From positions 1-37,282 of the forward strand of contig CAMDEB010000002.1 in assembly GCA_945893085.1 (NCBI GenBank): DNA of 37,282 bases, given 5' to 3'. The stretch is from Rhodoplanes serenus (GTDB lineage Bacteria > Pseudomonadota > Alphaproteobacteria > Rhizobiales > Xanthobacteraceae). This document shows, piece by piece, positions 25,079-35,006 of the stretch. Position 1 is the first letter of the stretch; each line of letters begins with the position of its first letter. The notes under the pieces are model-generated. The model was given only the letters and a program-made list of their open reading frames with translations, did no database searches and had not been told where the DNA came from. The translations under genes were made by a program, and so were the position numbers.

Positions 25079-25606
25079 TCAGTTCGTCACGAACACCAGC
25101 GTGCCGATGCCGACGCGATCATAGAGATCCATGATGTCCTGGTTGTACATCCGGATGCAGCCATAGGACACGAAGCCGCCGATCGAGTTCGGATTGTTGG
25201 TGCCATGAATGGCGTAGTCGCCGCCTGAGAGCGTCAGCGCCGCGACGCCCATCGGATTGGCCGGCGAACCGCCGGGAATGACGTCGGGCAGATTGGGCCG
25301 GTCGCGCTTGATGTCGGGCGGCGGCGACCAGTCGGGACGGATGTGCTTGCCGTCGATGAACGCCCGGCCGGCCCATTGCCGACCGGCGCGGCCGACGCCG
25401 ACCGGGTAGCGGATCGAACGGCCCTGGCCGAGCACTAGATAGAGCCGGCGTTCGCTGGTGCGCACGATGATGGTGCCGGACGGAATGCCGTCGCCGAATG
25501 CAACCACCTCGCGGGCGGAAGCGGACGGTGCGATCACCAGGGTGCAGAGGAAAAAAGCGGAAAAAACCGCAAGCGACGCGGCCAGCCACCGATACACGGA
25601 ACTCAT
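25079..25606 (-). CDS. L,D-transpeptidase (YkuD domain)
   Basis: 175 aa from the ATG at 25606. The signal peptide (hydrophobic 8-26, cleavage near SASA) sends it to the periplasm. The YkuD domain has His134 in IHGTN and the nucleophile Cys150 in SYGCIRM. Such enzymes make 3-3 crosslinks in peptidoglycan or attach proteins to it. The usual SHGC reads SYGC here, so the His preceding the active-site Gly-Cys is Tyr. The ORF track's start at 25762 adds residues without a plausible signal and runs into the acs terminator. Transcribed alone; no operon partner. Confidence 0.9.
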   Translation of the reverse strand: MSSVYRWLAASLAVFSAFFLCTLVIAPSASAREVVAFGDGIPSGTIIVRTSERRLYLVLGQGRSIRYPVGVGRAGRQWAGRAFIDGKHIRPDWSPPPDIKRDRPNLPDVIPGGSPANPMGVAALTLSGGDYAIHGTNNPNSIGGFVSYGCIRMYNQDIMDLYDRVGIGTLVFVTN

Positions 25607-25732
25607 AACGCAACGTCCTGACGCTAACGTTGCCGCATCTTCACGAAGTATTAACCTTACCCCGGCGGTCGCGCAATGATCACCAGCGCGCCGAAACCGG
25701 GTGGCTTGCGCAATTCGTTGATTTTGCTCAAT

Positions 25733-25760
25733 AAAAAGGACGCGGCCAGAGGCCGCGTCC
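25733..25760 (-). terminator. Rho-independent terminator of acs
   Basis: Minus strand: GGACGCGGCC-TCT-GGCCGCGTCC, a perfect 10-bp stem with a 3-base loop, followed directly by TTTTTAT. It begins 26 bases after the acs stop and faces the right way. It also insulates the downstream L,D-transpeptidase gene from read-through. Confidence 0.9.
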
Positions 25761-25786
25761 AAGCGCAGAAACCGGTTTCGACGGCG

Positions 25787-27751
25787 CTAGGACGCGCTGG
25801 CCTTGGCCTTGTCCCGGCGGTTCTGGCGATTGTTGACCAGGTCATCCACCACCGTCGGATCGGCCAGCGTCGAGGTGTCGCCCAGCGCGCCGTAGTCGTC
25901 CTCGGCAATCTTGCGCAGGATCCGGCGCATGATCTTGCCGGAGCGGGTCTTCGGCAGGCCGGGCGCGAACTGGATCAGGTCAGGCGAGGCGATCGGGCCG
26001 ATCTCCTTGCGCACCCACGCCACCAGCTCCTTGCGCAGCTCTTCGCTCGGCTGCTCGCCGGTCATCAGCGTGACGTAAGCGTAGATGCCCTGGCCCTTGA
26101 TGTCGTGCGGATAGCCGACGACCGCGGCCTCCGAACATTTCGGATGCGCGACCAGCGCACTCTCCACCTCGGCGGTGCCCATGCGATGTCCGGCGACGTT
26201 GATCACGTCGTCGACGCGGCCGGTGATCCAGTAGTAGCCGTCCTCGTCGCGCCGGCAGCCGTCACCGGTGAAATATTTTCCGGGATAGGTTTTGAAATAG
26301 GTGTCGATGAAGCGCTGATGGTCGCCATAGACGGTTCGCATCTGGCCGGGCCAGGAATCCGCAATGCAGAGATTTCCGCTGCAGGCGCCTTCGAGCACCT
26401 TGCCGTCGGCATCGACGATCTGCGGCACGATACCGAAGAACGGCCGCGTCGCCGAGCCGGGCTTCAGACGCGTCGCGCCGGGCAACGGCGTGATGAGAAT
26501 GCCGCCGGTTTCGGTCTGCCACCAGGTGTCGACGATCGGGCAGCGCCCGTCGCCGACCACGTGATAGTACCACTCCCACGCTTCCGGATTGATCGGCTCG
26601 CCGACACTGCCAAGCAACTTGAGAGACTTCCGCGAAGTTTTCTTCACCGGATCGTCGCCGGCCTGCATCAGTGCGCGGATCGCGGTCGGCGCGGTGTAGA
26701 AGGTGTTGACCTTGTGCTTGTCGATCACCTCCCAGAACCGCGACATGGTCGGATAGTTCGGCACGCCTTCGAACATCAGCGTGGTGGCGCCGTTCGCAAG
26801 CGGCCCGTAGACGATGTAGCTATGGCCGGTGACCCAGCCGACGTCGGCGGTGCACCAGTAGATGTCGCCGTCTTTGTAGTCGAACACGTATTGGTGCGTG
26901 ATCGAGGTGTACAGCAGATAGCCGCCAGTGGTGTGCAGCACGCCCTTGGGTTTTCCGGTCGAGCCTGAGGTGTACAGGATGAACAGCGGATCCTCGGCGC
27001 TCATCTCGGTGCACGGGCATTCGCTCGTCACCACCTTGGCGGCCTCGTGGTACCAGACGTCGCGCACCGGATCCATGTCGACCGCAGCACCGGTGCGACG
27101 GATGACGATGACATGGTCGACGCCGCCGACCTTCTGAATCGCCGCGTCGGTGTTGGCCTTCAGGGGAATCTTGCGGCCGCCGCGCACGCCCTCGTCGGCG
27201 GTGATCACCACGTTCGACTTGCAGTCCTCGATCCGGCCGGCAAGCGAGTCCGGCGAGAAGCCACCGAACACCACCGAGTGCACCGCGCCGAGTCGCGCGC
27301 AGGCCAGCATAGCGTAAGCGGCTTCGGGGATCATCGGCATGTAGATGGTGACGCGGTCGCCCTTTTCGACGTTGCGGTTGCGCAAGATGTTGGCGAACCG
27401 GCAGACCTCGTCGTGCAGCTCCTGATAGGTGATCTTCTTGTCGTCCTTGGGATCGTCGCCCTCCCAGATGATCGCCACCTGGTTGGCGCGCTTCGGCAAA
27501 TGCCGGTCGATGCAGTTGTAGGCGGCGTTCAGAGTACCGTCCTCGAACCATTTGATCGACACGTTGTCCGGCGCATAGGAGGTGTTCTTGACCTTCTTGA
27601 ACGGCTTCATCCAGTCGATGCGCTTGGCCTGTTCGCGCCAGAACGCGTTCGGGTCGGCGAGCGAACGCTCGTACAGCTCGTGGTACTTGGGCTCGTTGAT
27701 GGTGGCGCGCTGTTTCCAGTCGGGCGGTACGTCGTAAATCTTGTCGGACAT
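25787..27751 (-). CDS. acs: Acetyl-coenzyme A synthetase
   Basis: 654 aa, normal for Acs. It activates acetate to acetyl-CoA through acetyl-AMP in the cytoplasm. Motifs are [12 protein letters not shown] (P-loop-like A3), [20 protein letters not shown] (A5), the [17 protein letters not shown] hinge, and [11 protein letters not shown] near the C-terminus, whose Lys (about 606) is the known acetylation site for inhibition by protein acetyltransferases. The ATG at 27751 has a strong GGAGGGG five bases upstream. A clear terminator follows, so it is probably monocistronic. Confidence 0.97.
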   Translation of the reverse strand: MSDKIYDVPPDWKQRATINEPKYHELYERSLADPNAFWREQAKRIDWMKPFKKVKNTSYAPDNVSIKWFEDGTLNAAYNCIDRHLPKRANQVAIIWEGDDPKDDKKITYQELHDEVCRFANILRNRNVEKGDRVTIYMPMIPEAAYAMLACARLGAVHSVVFGGFSPDSLAGRIEDCKSNVVITADEGVRGGRKIPLKANTDAAIQKVGGVDHVIVIRRTGAAVDMDPVRDVWYHEAAKVVTSECPCTEMSAEDPLFILYTSGSTGKPKGVLHTTGGYLLYTSITHQYVFDYKDGDIYWCTADVGWVTGHSYIVYGPLANGATTLMFEGVPNYPTMSRFWEVIDKHKVNTFYTAPTAIRALMQAGDDPVKKTSRKSLKLLGSVGEPINPEAWEWYYHVVGDGRCPIVDTWWQTETGGILITPLPGATRLKPGSATRPFFGIVPQIVDADGKVLEGACSGNLCIADSWPGQMRTVYGDHQRFIDTYFKTYPGKYFTGDGCRRDEDGYYWITGRVDDVINVAGHRMGTAEVESALVAHPKCSEAAVVGYPHDIKGQGIYAYVTLMTGEQPSEELRKELVAWVRKEIGPIASPDLIQFAPGLPKTRSGKIMRRILRKIAEDDYGALGDTSTLADPTVVDDLVNNRQNRRDKAKASAS

Positions 27752-27970
27752 CGTTTCCCCTCCAGGCGGAGCGATTGGAGCGCAGCCGCGCGATCGCTGC
27801 TTTCTTGGCCGGCATTATGCGACGGGGCCCGGACAAGCGACAAGCCGGATGCCCTTGCACTTTGGTCGATCGGACGAGCCGACGCGGCAAGTCCTCCCTA
27901 TGGCTTTTCGCACTGCGATCATAGAGACTTCTGCTGCCTCGATAGAACGAAAAAATGTGGAGGGCGCTTG

Positions 27971-28945
27971 ATGAAGGGCCTGATGCGTGCCGTTCTCGCC
28001 GCCGTGTTCGGCGTTGCCGTTGGGGCCACTGCCGCGATGGCGCAATCCTATCCGAACCGGCCGATCCGCATGTTCGTCGGCTTTCCGCCCGGCGGGGGCG
28101 CTGACATCGTCGCGCGCGTCGTCGGCAACGCACTGTCGATACGTCTTGGCCAGCCCATCGTCATCGAGAACAAGGGTGGTACAGGCGGCAATTTCGCCGC
28201 TGCTGAAGTCGCTAGGTCGGCGCCGGACGGCTACACGCTGATGCACGGGCCGGACAACCTGTTCCTCGCCAATCCGCACATCTACGGCAGCAAGATGCCG
28301 CTCGATCCGCTCACCGATCTGGTGCCGGTGTCGAGCCTGGCCGCGAACCAACTGATCCTCGCGGTGCATCCGTCGGTGAAGGCCAACACCATGCAGCAGT
28401 TCGTCGATCTGGTGCGCAAGAGCAACCCGCCGCTGTTCTACGCCTCGATCGGCAACGGCAGCATGCATCACATGGCGATGGAGATACTCAAGCAGCATCT
28501 CAAGTTCGACCTGACTCACGTGCCGTATCGCGGCGGCGGGCCGGCCGGTGCCGCGCTGCTCGCCGGCGACATCCAGGCGATGTTCGGCGGGGGCTCGCTG
28601 GTGCCGACGATCACTTCCGGCAAGGTGCGCGCGCTCGCCACCACCGGTGCGAAGCGCTCGCCGGTGCTGCCGGACCTGCCGACCATCGGCGAAATCTATC
28701 CGGGCTACGAGGTGCTGATCTGGCACGGCACCTTCGCACCGAAAGGAACGCCGCAGCCGATCCTGGACCGGCTGCGCAAGGAGATCACGGCCGTTCTTCA
28801 GCAACCCGACGTGAGCGAGCGCCTGATCAACTCCGGCTCGGGCGAGCCCTATTTCACCACGCCCGAGGAGTTCGCCGCGCGTATCCGCAGCGACAACGAG
28901 AAGTTCGGCACAGTGATCCGGGCGCTCGGCATCAAGATAGAGTGA
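27971..28945 (+). CDS. Bug/TctC-family solute-binding protein (orphan)
   Basis: 324 aa. Sec signal peptide (MKGLMRAVLAAVFGVAVGAT, cleavage after AMAQ), then SYPNRPIRMFVGFPPGGGADIVAR, VIENKGGTGGNF and VPYRGGGPAG, all family marks. The ATG at 27971 has GGAG eight bases upstream. It is divergent from acs across about 220 bp and has no tctA/B partner in the window. The ligand is unknown. It is only moderately similar in sequence to the other two Bug proteins here, so these are not recent duplicates. Confidence 0.92.
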   Translation: MKGLMRAVLAAVFGVAVGATAAMAQSYPNRPIRMFVGFPPGGGADIVARVVGNALSIRLGQPIVIENKGGTGGNFAAAEVARSAPDGYTLMHGPDNLFLANPHIYGSKMPLDPLTDLVPVSSLAANQLILAVHPSVKANTMQQFVDLVRKSNPPLFYASIGNGSMHHMAMEILKQHLKFDLTHVPYRGGGPAGAALLAGDIQAMFGGGSLVPTITSGKVRALATTGAKRSPVLPDLPTIGEIYPGYEVLIWHGTFAPKGTPQPILDRLRKEITAVLQQPDVSERLINSGSGEPYFTTPEEFAARIRSDNEKFGTVIRALGIKIE

Positions 28946-28982
28946 CGCCGGCATCGTCTTTAGCTTCGTCGAAATTCGTCAG

Positions 28983-29411
28983 CTAGGGTCCCATCCAGCC
29001 GACGATCGCGCCGATGATCAGCAGCCCGCCGAGCCAATGGACGCTGTCGATCACCGTCAGCATCGGCTTGCGGCCGCTAAAGGCGTTGTTGACCGTCATG
29101 CTCGTCAGCACGAAGCCGAACCACACGGTTGCACCGGAGATCAGTCCGGCGCGCAGGCTGAACGTCTTAAGATGAACCAGGATGCCGTAGAGCGCCCAGG
29201 CCATGATCAGCGATGCCACGAATGCCAGAATAAACGGTGCGACCATGCTGAGCTTGGACTTCCCAGCCTGCTCCGCCTGGCACTGCTCCAGGGTCTTGCC
29301 CTGCGCCGCGAGCCAGGGCTTGCTCAGCGCGGTGTAGTAGAGGCCGCCGAAAATCCAGGCCGCGACGGCGGCGAGCAGGATCGACAGAAAGTGGACGCTC
29401 GCGAAGCCCAT
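28983..29411 (-). CDS. DUF1761-family small membrane protein
   Basis: 142 aa from the ATG at 29411, which has GGAGGA seven bases upstream; the ORF track's earlier starts lack this. Four hydrophobic segments are visible (about 8-24, 54-77, 84-105 and 118-138). The opening HFLSILLAAVAAWIFGGLYYTALSK with an invariant-looking LYYT and KPW matches what I know of DUF1761 proteins, which have no established function. It is convergent with the Bug gene and divergent from the amidohydrolase. Confidence 0.82.
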   Translation of the reverse strand: MGFASVHFLSILLAAVAAWIFGGLYYTALSKPWLAAQGKTLEQCQAEQAGKSKLSMVAPFILAFVASLIMAWALYGILVHLKTFSLRAGLISGATVWFGFVLTSMTVNNAFSGRKPMLTVIDSVHWLGGLLIIGAIVGWMGP

Positions 29412-29494
29412 CCGTTCCTCCTCAGGTGTGTCGCGAAGTATACAATGGTGGCCCGGCGTCTGCATGGCCTGCGGCGCTGGAAGTGAGGACATCC

Positions 29495-30721
29495 GTGCCG
29501 TCCATCAAGCCTGACCGCGTTCTCGGCGATCTCTATGCACTGCGCCAGATCGGCGCCTACAAGACCGGCGTGCACCGGCCGACATTCTCGCCTGAGGATG
29601 TCGCCTCGCGCCAGTGGCTGGTCGATCGCATGACCGAAGCCGGGCTCGATGCGCGGATCGACGGCATCGGCAACGTGCTCGGCTCGAGCCGCGCGCCGGG
29701 GCGCAAGATGCTCTCGGGCTCGCACATCGAGACGCAGAATCATGCCGGCTGGCTCGATGGCGCGCTCGGCGTGATTTATGCGCTCGAAGCGGCGCGGGCG
29801 TTGCGCGACGATCCGGCGACACGCGATCTCGGCGTCGACGTCATCGCCTTCTGCGACGAGGAGGGTCATTTCGGCAGCTTTCTCGGCAGCCGCTCGTTCA
29901 TCGGCGAGGTCACCGAAGCCGACATCGACAACGCCCGCGACCGCACCCACGGCAAGCCGATGCGCAAGGCGCTGGCCGAGGCCGGCTATGCCGGCCGTCC
30001 GCGATTGACCATGGATCCCGTCCGATACGCCGGTTATTTCGAGGCGCATATCGAGCAGGGCAGCAGCCTGGAGACCGGCAAGCTGAAGATCGGCGTGGTC
30101 ACCGCCATCGTCGGCCTGTGGGACTACCGCATCACCGCGACCGGGCAGCAGAACCACGCCGGCACCACCATGATGTGGGAGCGCCGCGACGCCGGGCTCG
30201 CGTTGCTGCGGTTACTGGGCGCGATCGACCAGCGCTTTCCGCAGGTCGCTGGACCGCGCAGCGTGTGGACCATCGGGCGGATCGCGTTCGCGCCCGGCGA
30301 GCCCAGCATCATTCCGGGAGAAGCCAAGGCGCTGTTCCAGTTCCGCGATGCCGATCCGCTCGTGCTGCAACGTTTGGAAGCGGCGCTCTATCAATTGGTC
30401 GAGGACGCCAATCGCACCGGATCTTGCACGATCACTGTCGAGAATGTCAGGCACGGCACCCCGGCCGTGATGGATGAACGCTTCCAGCAGGCGCTCGACG
30501 ATGCCACGTCGCGCCGCGCGCCGGGACTGAGCGTGCGGATGCCGTCAGGCGCCGGTCACGACGCACAGTACATTGTGCGCAAGCTGCCGGCCGCGATGAT
30601 GTTCGTGCCGAGCATCGGCGGCATCAGTCATCACTGGAGCGAGAATACCTCGGATGAGGACATCGTGCTTGGCGCGCAAGTGTTCGCCGACGCGATTGCG
30701 AGTGTGCTGAAAGCGGGTTAG
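29495..30721 (+). CDS. M20-family amidohydrolase (allantoate amidohydrolase / N-carbamoyl-amino-acid hydrolase type)
   Basis: 408 aa from the GTG at 29495, which has GAGG six bases upstream; the ATG at 29426 would overlap the divergent gene's leader. The metallopeptidase core shows His77 (GSHIET), Asp88 (WLDGALG), Glu122/Glu123 (CDEEGHF), a His in YFEAHIEQG and a late ISHHWSENT, giving a two-metal site. Members split allantoate, ureidoglycolate or N-carbamoyl amino acids, and the sequence does not separate them. No purine-degradation genes are adjacent, so the substrate stays open. Its stop overlaps the convergent EVE gene's stop. Confidence 0.88.
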   Translation: MPSIKPDRVLGDLYALRQIGAYKTGVHRPTFSPEDVASRQWLVDRMTEAGLDARIDGIGNVLGSSRAPGRKMLSGSHIETQNHAGWLDGALGVIYALEAARALRDDPATRDLGVDVIAFCDEEGHFGSFLGSRSFIGEVTEADIDNARDRTHGKPMRKALAEAGYAGRPRLTMDPVRYAGYFEAHIEQGSSLETGKLKIGVVTAIVGLWDYRITATGQQNHAGTTMMWERRDAGLALLRLLGAIDQRFPQVAGPRSVWTIGRIAFAPGEPSIIPGEAKALFQFRDADPLVLQRLEAALYQLVEDANRTGSCTITVENVRHGTPAVMDERFQQALDDATSRRAPGLSVRMPSGAGHDAQYIVRKLPAAMMFVPSIGGISHHWSENTSDEDIVLGAQVFADAIASVLKAG

Positions 30722-31140
30722 CCCTTCACTCCGCCCATCTTGCAGATCAGTTTCCACTCCGCGTCGGTGACGGGCTGCACCGAGAGCCGCGATTGCCTGA
30801 GCAGCGCCATATCCTTGAGCTTCGGTTCCGCCTTGATCGTTTCGAGCGTCACCGGCTTCCGCAGTGGCTCGCGCGCCGCGACATCGACCACCACCCACGG
30901 ATCGCCCGTCTCGGCGGTCGGATCGGGGTGGTGCTCGCGGACCACTTCGACGACTCCGACAATCTCCTTGCCGACGTTGGAATGATAGAAAAAGGCGCGA
31001 TCGCCCTTCTTCATCTTCATTAGGTTCAGCTTGGCGGTGTGGTTGCGAACGCCCGACCACAGCTCGCCCTTGGCGCCCTTCTTGACTTGCATGTCCCACG
31101 ACCACGCATCGGGCTCGGATTTGATCAGCCAGTAAGCCAT
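30718..31140 (-). CDS. EVE domain-containing protein
   Basis: 140 aa, a complete single EVE domain, PUA-like. The opening YWLIKSEPDAWSW and later WSGVRNHTAKLNLMKMKKGDRAFFYHS are diagnostic for the THYN1/EVE family. EVE domains bind modified bases in nucleic acids; the bacterial single-domain protein has no settled role. The start abuts the gpsA stop (31141), so it is the third gene of tsaD-gpsA-EVE. Being co-transcribed with the t6A-modification gene makes an RNA-related role attractive but unproven. Confidence 0.93.
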   Translation of the reverse strand: MAYWLIKSEPDAWSWDMQVKKGAKGELWSGVRNHTAKLNLMKMKKGDRAFFYHSNVGKEIVGVVEVVREHHPDPTAETGDPWVVVDVAAREPLRKPVTLETIKAEPKLKDMALLRQSRLSVQPVTDAEWKLICKMGGVKG

Positions 31141-32124
31141 CTATTCCTCCCGGAAGGGGCGCGTCAGCAGAGATTCGATTGCGGCATTCACGCTCATGCT
31201 GCCGTCGAGCACCGCGGCGATGGCGGCGGCAATCGGCATATCGATGCCGCGCCCGCGCGCCAATTCGACCAGCGCCGGTGCAGTGAACTGCCCTTCGGCG
31301 AGCTTGCCGTGCGGAGCGTCGCTGAGCTTCTCGCCTTTTCCCAGCGCGATGCCGAACGAGAAGTTTCGCGACTGCGGCGTCGAGCAGGAGAGGACGAGAT
31401 CGCCGAGCCCGGACAGCCCGGTGAGCGTCTCCGGCCGCGCGCCATAGGCGCGGCCGAAGCGGACCAGTTCGGCAAAGCCGCGCGTGGTCAGCGCCGCCGC
31501 GGCGCTCGCGCCGAGCCCGCGGCCGGCGACGATGCCCGCCGCGATCGCCAGCACGTTCTTCGCCGCGCCGCCGATCTCAACGCCGCGCACGTCGGTGGAG
31601 TGGTAGGGCCGGAACGTCGCGGAGCCGAGCGCCTGGGTGAGCCGCTCGGCCAGCCCAAGATCCTTGGCTGCGAGCGTCACCGCCGTTGGAAGGCCTCGCG
31701 CCACGTCGTCGGCGAAACTTGGCCCGGAAAGGATAGCGGGCAGCGCGGTCTGCGCGCATTCCGCGATCACCTCGGTCATGAATTTGTCGCTGCCGCGTTC
31801 GATTCCCTTGGCGCATGCGACCACCGGCGTGCCCGAGGGCAGCAGGTCGGCGATGGCGAGCGTGACCTCGCGCAACGCCTGCGCCGGCACCACGATCAAC
31901 ACCGCGTCCGCACGTGCGGCAACGGAGATGTCTGCCGTCACCTCGATATTGTTCTCGAGCTTGATGCCCGGGAGGCGCGCGCTCTCTCGGCTCTTCGTCA
32001 GCGCCGCGGCGGTTTTTGCATCGCGCGCCCACAGCGTCACCGTGCGGCCGGCGCGTGCCGTCACGTTGGCGAGCGCGCTGCCCCAGGCTCCGGCGCCGAG
32101 CACGGTGATGCGCTCGAAGCTCAT
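31141..32124 (-). CDS. gpsA: Glycerol-3-phosphate dehydrogenase [NAD(P)+]
   Basis: 327 aa from the ATG at 32124, which overlaps the tsaD stop by 4 bp. The enzyme reduces dihydroxyacetone phosphate to sn-glycerol 3-phosphate for phospholipid synthesis in the cytoplasm. [12 protein letters not shown] (residues 8-19) is the dinucleotide-binding loop, ACAKGIE and [11 protein letters not shown] are family motifs, and [13 protein letters not shown] carries the catalytic Lys. The C-terminal helical domain includes GLSGLGDL. The track's extra eight residues upstream are in the tsaD coding region. Second gene of the tsaD-gpsA-EVE operon. Confidence 0.96.
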   Translation of the reverse strand: MSFERITVLGAGAWGSALANVTARAGRTVTLWARDAKTAAALTKSRESARLPGIKLENNIEVTADISVAARADAVLIVVPAQALREVTLAIADLLPSGTPVVACAKGIERGSDKFMTEVIAECAQTALPAILSGPSFADDVARGLPTAVTLAAKDLGLAERLTQALGSATFRPYHSTDVRGVEIGGAAKNVLAIAAGIVAGRGLGASAAAALTTRGFAELVRFGRAYGARPETLTGLSGLGDLVLSCSTPQSRNFSFGIALGKGEKLSDAPHGKLAEGQFTAPALVELARGRGIDMPIAAAIAAVLDGSMSVNAAIESLLTRPFREE

Positions 32125-33173
32125 GCGGGTTTCCCTACGCCGGTGCACTCTTCCAGCGGCCAGCGCGCACGCGGCGCGACATCGAGCGGATCGGTCAGGC
32201 CGAACGCCAGCCGTTCTGCGCCGGCCCAGGCGATCATCGCGCCATTGTCGGTGCAGAGCGCCGGCGGCGGTATCACCAGGACGGTGCCGCTCTCGAAGGC
32301 GAGCCGGTTGAGCACCTTGCGCAGCGCCTGATTGGCGGCGACGCCGCCGGCGGCAACCAATGCGTTGGGTGCGCCGTAGCGCTCGCGGAACAGCCGCATG
32401 CCAGCCCGCAGCCGGTCCAGCACCACGTCGACCACGGCCTGCTGGAACGAGGCGCAGAGATCGGCGACGTCCTGGTCGGAGAGCGGGGCGATCTTCTCGG
32501 CTTCGAGCCGCAGCGCGGTCTTCAGTCCGGAGAACGAGAAGTCAGCCTCGGGTCGGCCGTGCATTGGACGCGGCAGCACGAACCGCACCGGATTGCCTTG
32601 CAGCGCCTCTTGTTCGACCTGCGGCCCGCCCGGAAAGCCGAGACCGAGAAGCTTGGCGGTCTTGTCGAAGGCCTCGCCGATGGCGTCGTCGACGGTGGTG
32701 CCGATCAGCTCGTAATGGCCGACCGCGCGCACCGCCACGATCTGGGTGTGGCCGCCGGAGGCCAGGAACAGGCAATAGGGGAATGGCACCGCGTTGGTCA
32801 GCCGCGGGGTGAGCGCGTGCGCTTCCAGGTGGTTGACCGCAATCAGCGGCTTGGCGCTGACCAGCGCAATCGCTTTGGCGGTGGTGAGCCCGACGATGAC
32901 GCCGCCGATCAGCCCCGGCCCGGCGGCCGCGGCGACGCCGTCGATGGTCTCGAAGGTTTGGCCGGCATCGGCCATGGCCTTGGCGATGATGCGGTCGAGG
33001 GCCTCGACATGGGCGCGCGCGGCGATCTCCGGCACCACGCCGCCGAAGGCGGCATGCTCGTTGACCTGCGACAGCACGATGTTGGACAGGATCTTGCCCG
33101 GCCCGTCATCCAGGCGCTCGACCACCGCCGCGGCGGTCTCGTCGCATGTGGTTTCGATTCCGAGTACAACCAT
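32121..33173 (-). CDS. tsaD: tRNA N6-adenosine threonylcarbamoyltransferase TsaD
   Basis: 350 aa. It transfers threonylcarbamoyl to A37 of ANN-decoding tRNAs as part of the t6A complex. The start [14 protein letters not shown] is canonical. NHLEAH (His115, His119) binds the metal; [24 protein letters not shown] and AAGGVAAN complete the ASKHA fold. The ORF track's 760-aa version extends into sequence antisense to hemC and is wrong. It is first in the operon with gpsA (4-bp overlap) and diverges from hemC over about 100 bp containing a palindromic repeat. Confidence 0.96.
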   Translation of the reverse strand: MVVLGIETTCDETAAAVVERLDDGPGKILSNIVLSQVNEHAAFGGVVPEIAARAHVEALDRIIAKAMADAGQTFETIDGVAAAAGPGLIGGVIVGLTTAKAIALVSAKPLIAVNHLEAHALTPRLTNAVPFPYCLFLASGGHTQIVAVRAVGHYELIGTTVDDAIGEAFDKTAKLLGLGFPGGPQVEQEALQGNPVRFVLPRPMHGRPEADFSFSGLKTALRLEAEKIAPLSDQDVADLCASFQQAVVDVVLDRLRAGMRLFRERYGAPNALVAAGGVAANQALRKVLNRLAFESGTVLVIPPPALCTDNGAMIAWAGAERLAFGLTDPLDVAPRARWPLEECTGVGKPA

Positions 33174-33183
33174 GGGGCCTCTG

Positions 33184-33231
33184 GCGCATGATCCTGAAAA
33201 GTTGACAGACTTTTCAGACAAGATCATGCGC
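33184..33231. repeat. Rhizobiales-type palindromic repeat between tsaD and hemC
   Basis: gcgcatgatc at 33184 pairs exactly with gatcatgcgc ending at 33231. Inside, tgaaaagt pairs exactly with acttttca around a 6-base loop. Elements with a catgatc...gatcatg frame and a central aaaagt...cttttc hairpin are, from memory, scattered in many copies through Bradyrhizobium-like genomes. Here it occupies the shared promoter region of tsaD and hemC. Confidence 0.75.
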
Positions 33232-33276
33232 AAACTAAAAGAGCAGGTCGAACAACGGCTAGCATCGCGGGGTCCG

Positions 33277-34209
33277 GTGGCGCAATCCTCTGAAATCGTG
33301 CGTCTTGGCACGCGCGGCAGCCCGCTCGCGCTGGCCCAGGCGCGGATGGTCCGCGACCGGCTGGCCGCCGCGCACGGGATCGACCCGGCGCGGATCGAGA
33401 CGGTCGTGATCCAGACCACCGGCGACCGCATCCAGGACCGGCCGCTCGCCGACGCCGGCGGCAAGGGCCTGTTCGCCAAGGAGATCGAGGAGGCGCTGGT
33501 CCAGGGCCGGATCGACCTCGCGGTGCATTCGTCCAAGGACATGCCCACCTTTCTCCCGGCAGGCCTGGTGCTGACGGCGTTCCTGCCGCGCGAGGACGCC
33601 CGCGATGTGTTCGTCAGCCGCAAGGCGCGGACGCTGGCCGAACTACCGCACGGCGCGACCGTTGGCACGTCGTCGCCGCGCCGGCGGGCGTTCGTACGCC
33701 GCATGCGGCCCGATCTTCGGGTGGTCGACCTGCGCGGCAATGTCGAGACGCGGCTGCGCAAGCTCGATGAAGGCGTTGCCGACGCCACGCTGCTGGCGCT
33801 CGCGGGACTCAATCGCCTTGGCCTGACCGATGCTGCGACCGCGGTGCTCGAATTGGAGGAGTTCCTGCCGGCGGTGGGGCAGGGGGCGATCGGCATCGAG
33901 ACCCGGGACGACGATGCCGCGATCCGGGCATTGCTCGCGCCGATCAACGATCCGGACACCGCAACCGCGCTTGCGGCGGAACGCGCCTTCCTCGCCGTGC
34001 TCGACGGGTCGTGCCGCACGCCGATCGCCGGCCATGCGACGGTTGAGACCGGACGTGTCCGCTTCCGCGGCATGATCGTGCGGCCGGACGGTACCGAAGC
34101 GTTTGAAACGACCCGCACCGGCGTGGTAACCGACGCCTCCGAACTCGGTGCCGATGCCGGCCGCGAGTTGAAGGGACGCGCCAGCCCCGATTTTTTTGCA
34201 AACTCCTGA
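33277..34209 (+). CDS. hemC: Hydroxymethylbilane synthase (porphobilinogen deaminase)
   Basis: 310 aa from the GTG at 33277, the normal length. It joins four porphobilinogens into hydroxymethylbilane in haem synthesis. [14 protein letters not shown] opens the protein; HSSKDMPT holds the region of the catalytic Asp; TSSPRR and [10 protein letters not shown] are substrate-binding; [12 protein letters not shown] carries Cys246, to which the dipyrromethane cofactor attaches. An ATG at 33226 gives 17 more residues but lies inside the palindromic repeat and has no clear ribosome site. hemD starts two bases after its stop. Confidence 0.95.
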   Translation: MAQSSEIVRLGTRGSPLALAQARMVRDRLAAAHGIDPARIETVVIQTTGDRIQDRPLADAGGKGLFAKEIEEALVQGRIDLAVHSSKDMPTFLPAGLVLTAFLPREDARDVFVSRKARTLAELPHGATVGTSSPRRRAFVRRMRPDLRVVDLRGNVETRLRKLDEGVADATLLALAGLNRLGLTDAATAVLELEEFLPAVGQGAIGIETRDDDAAIRALLAPINDPDTATALAAERAFLAVLDGSCRTPIAGHATVETGRVRFRGMIVRPDGTEAFETTRTGVVTDASELGADAGRELKGRASPDFFANS

Positions 34210-34211
34210 AC

Positions 34212-34922
34212 ATGCATCTCCTGGTCACCCGCCCCGAACCCGATGGCGAACGCACGGCAGCGCAGTTGCGTGCGCGCGGACATGACGTGAGGCTGGCGCC
34301 ACTGCTGCGCATCGAGGCCGTTGCCGACGCCGATCTCGGCGGCGGGCCGTTCGCGGCGATCCTGCTGACCAGCGCCAATGGCGCCCGTGCGCTGGCGACC
34401 CACTTACGGCGCGACGAGCTCCTGGAGCTGCCGGTGCTGGCGGTTGGCCGCAGCAGCGCGGATGCGGCGCGCGCCGCCGGCTTTGCCGATACGGTGTCCG
34501 CTGACGGCGACGGCGGCGATCTCGCGCGTCTTGCCGCGGCCTGTTTCGCCGGAAGCGGGAGGTCGCTGCTGTATCTCTCCGGCGAGGATCGTGCCCGCGA
34601 TCTGGCGGGCGAGCTTGCCGTGCAGGGTCTCGCGGTCCGGACGGTCGTGATCTATCGTGCGGTCAAGGCCCAAAACCTCACGCCCGAAGCGCTGGCGGCG
34701 TTGGGCGGGGGCGGCATCGACGGCGTGCTGCATTTCTCCCGGCGTAGCGTGGAGACTTATCTGGACTGCGCTGCGGAGCTGCTCGACCGGGCGCTCAAGC
34801 CTATCCACTTTTGCCTGTCGGCGCGGGCCGCTGAGCCGCTGAAGGCTGCGGGCGCCGCCGTCATCCGCGTTGCGCCGCGTCCGGACGAGGATGCGCTGAT
34901 GGAGCTGGTCGGGCGAGCCTAG
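34212..34922 (+). CDS. hemD: Uroporphyrinogen-III synthase
   Basis: 236 aa, normal size. It closes and inverts ring D of hydroxymethylbilane to give uroporphyrinogen III. HemD sequences vary greatly; recognisable parts are [23 protein letters not shown] at the start, [11 protein letters not shown] (domain one), a [15 protein letters not shown] hinge region, and [13 protein letters not shown] near 175. Position directly after hemC (two bases between) and before the Mic60-like gene makes the assignment firm. Confidence 0.93.
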   Translation: MHLLVTRPEPDGERTAAQLRARGHDVRLAPLLRIEAVADADLGGGPFAAILLTSANGARALATHLRRDELLELPVLAVGRSSADAARAAGFADTVSADGDGGDLARLAAACFAGSGRSLLYLSGEDRARDLAGELAVQGLAVRTVVIYRAVKAQNLTPEALAALGGGGIDGVLHFSRRSVETYLDCAAELLDRALKPIHFCLSARAAEPLKAAGAAVIRVAPRPDEDALMELVGRA

Positions 34923-35006
34923 CATGGTCCCGAAACCTTCCGCCGCAGGATGTGCGCGATGCAGGATGTGGGCGATGGCCCCCGCCGAATCGTTTAGGAT
35001 GCAGGC

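Noticed and set aside
30718-30721. Overlapping stop codons of the convergent amidohydrolase and EVE genes (TTAG)
   Set aside because: A shared four-base stop is a frequent outcome of compact convergent genes and needs no special explanation.
33174-34403. The N-terminal extension of the 760-aa tsaD ORF
   Set aside because: It is antisense to hemC and hemD, low in complexity, and TsaD has its canonical N-terminus at 33173.
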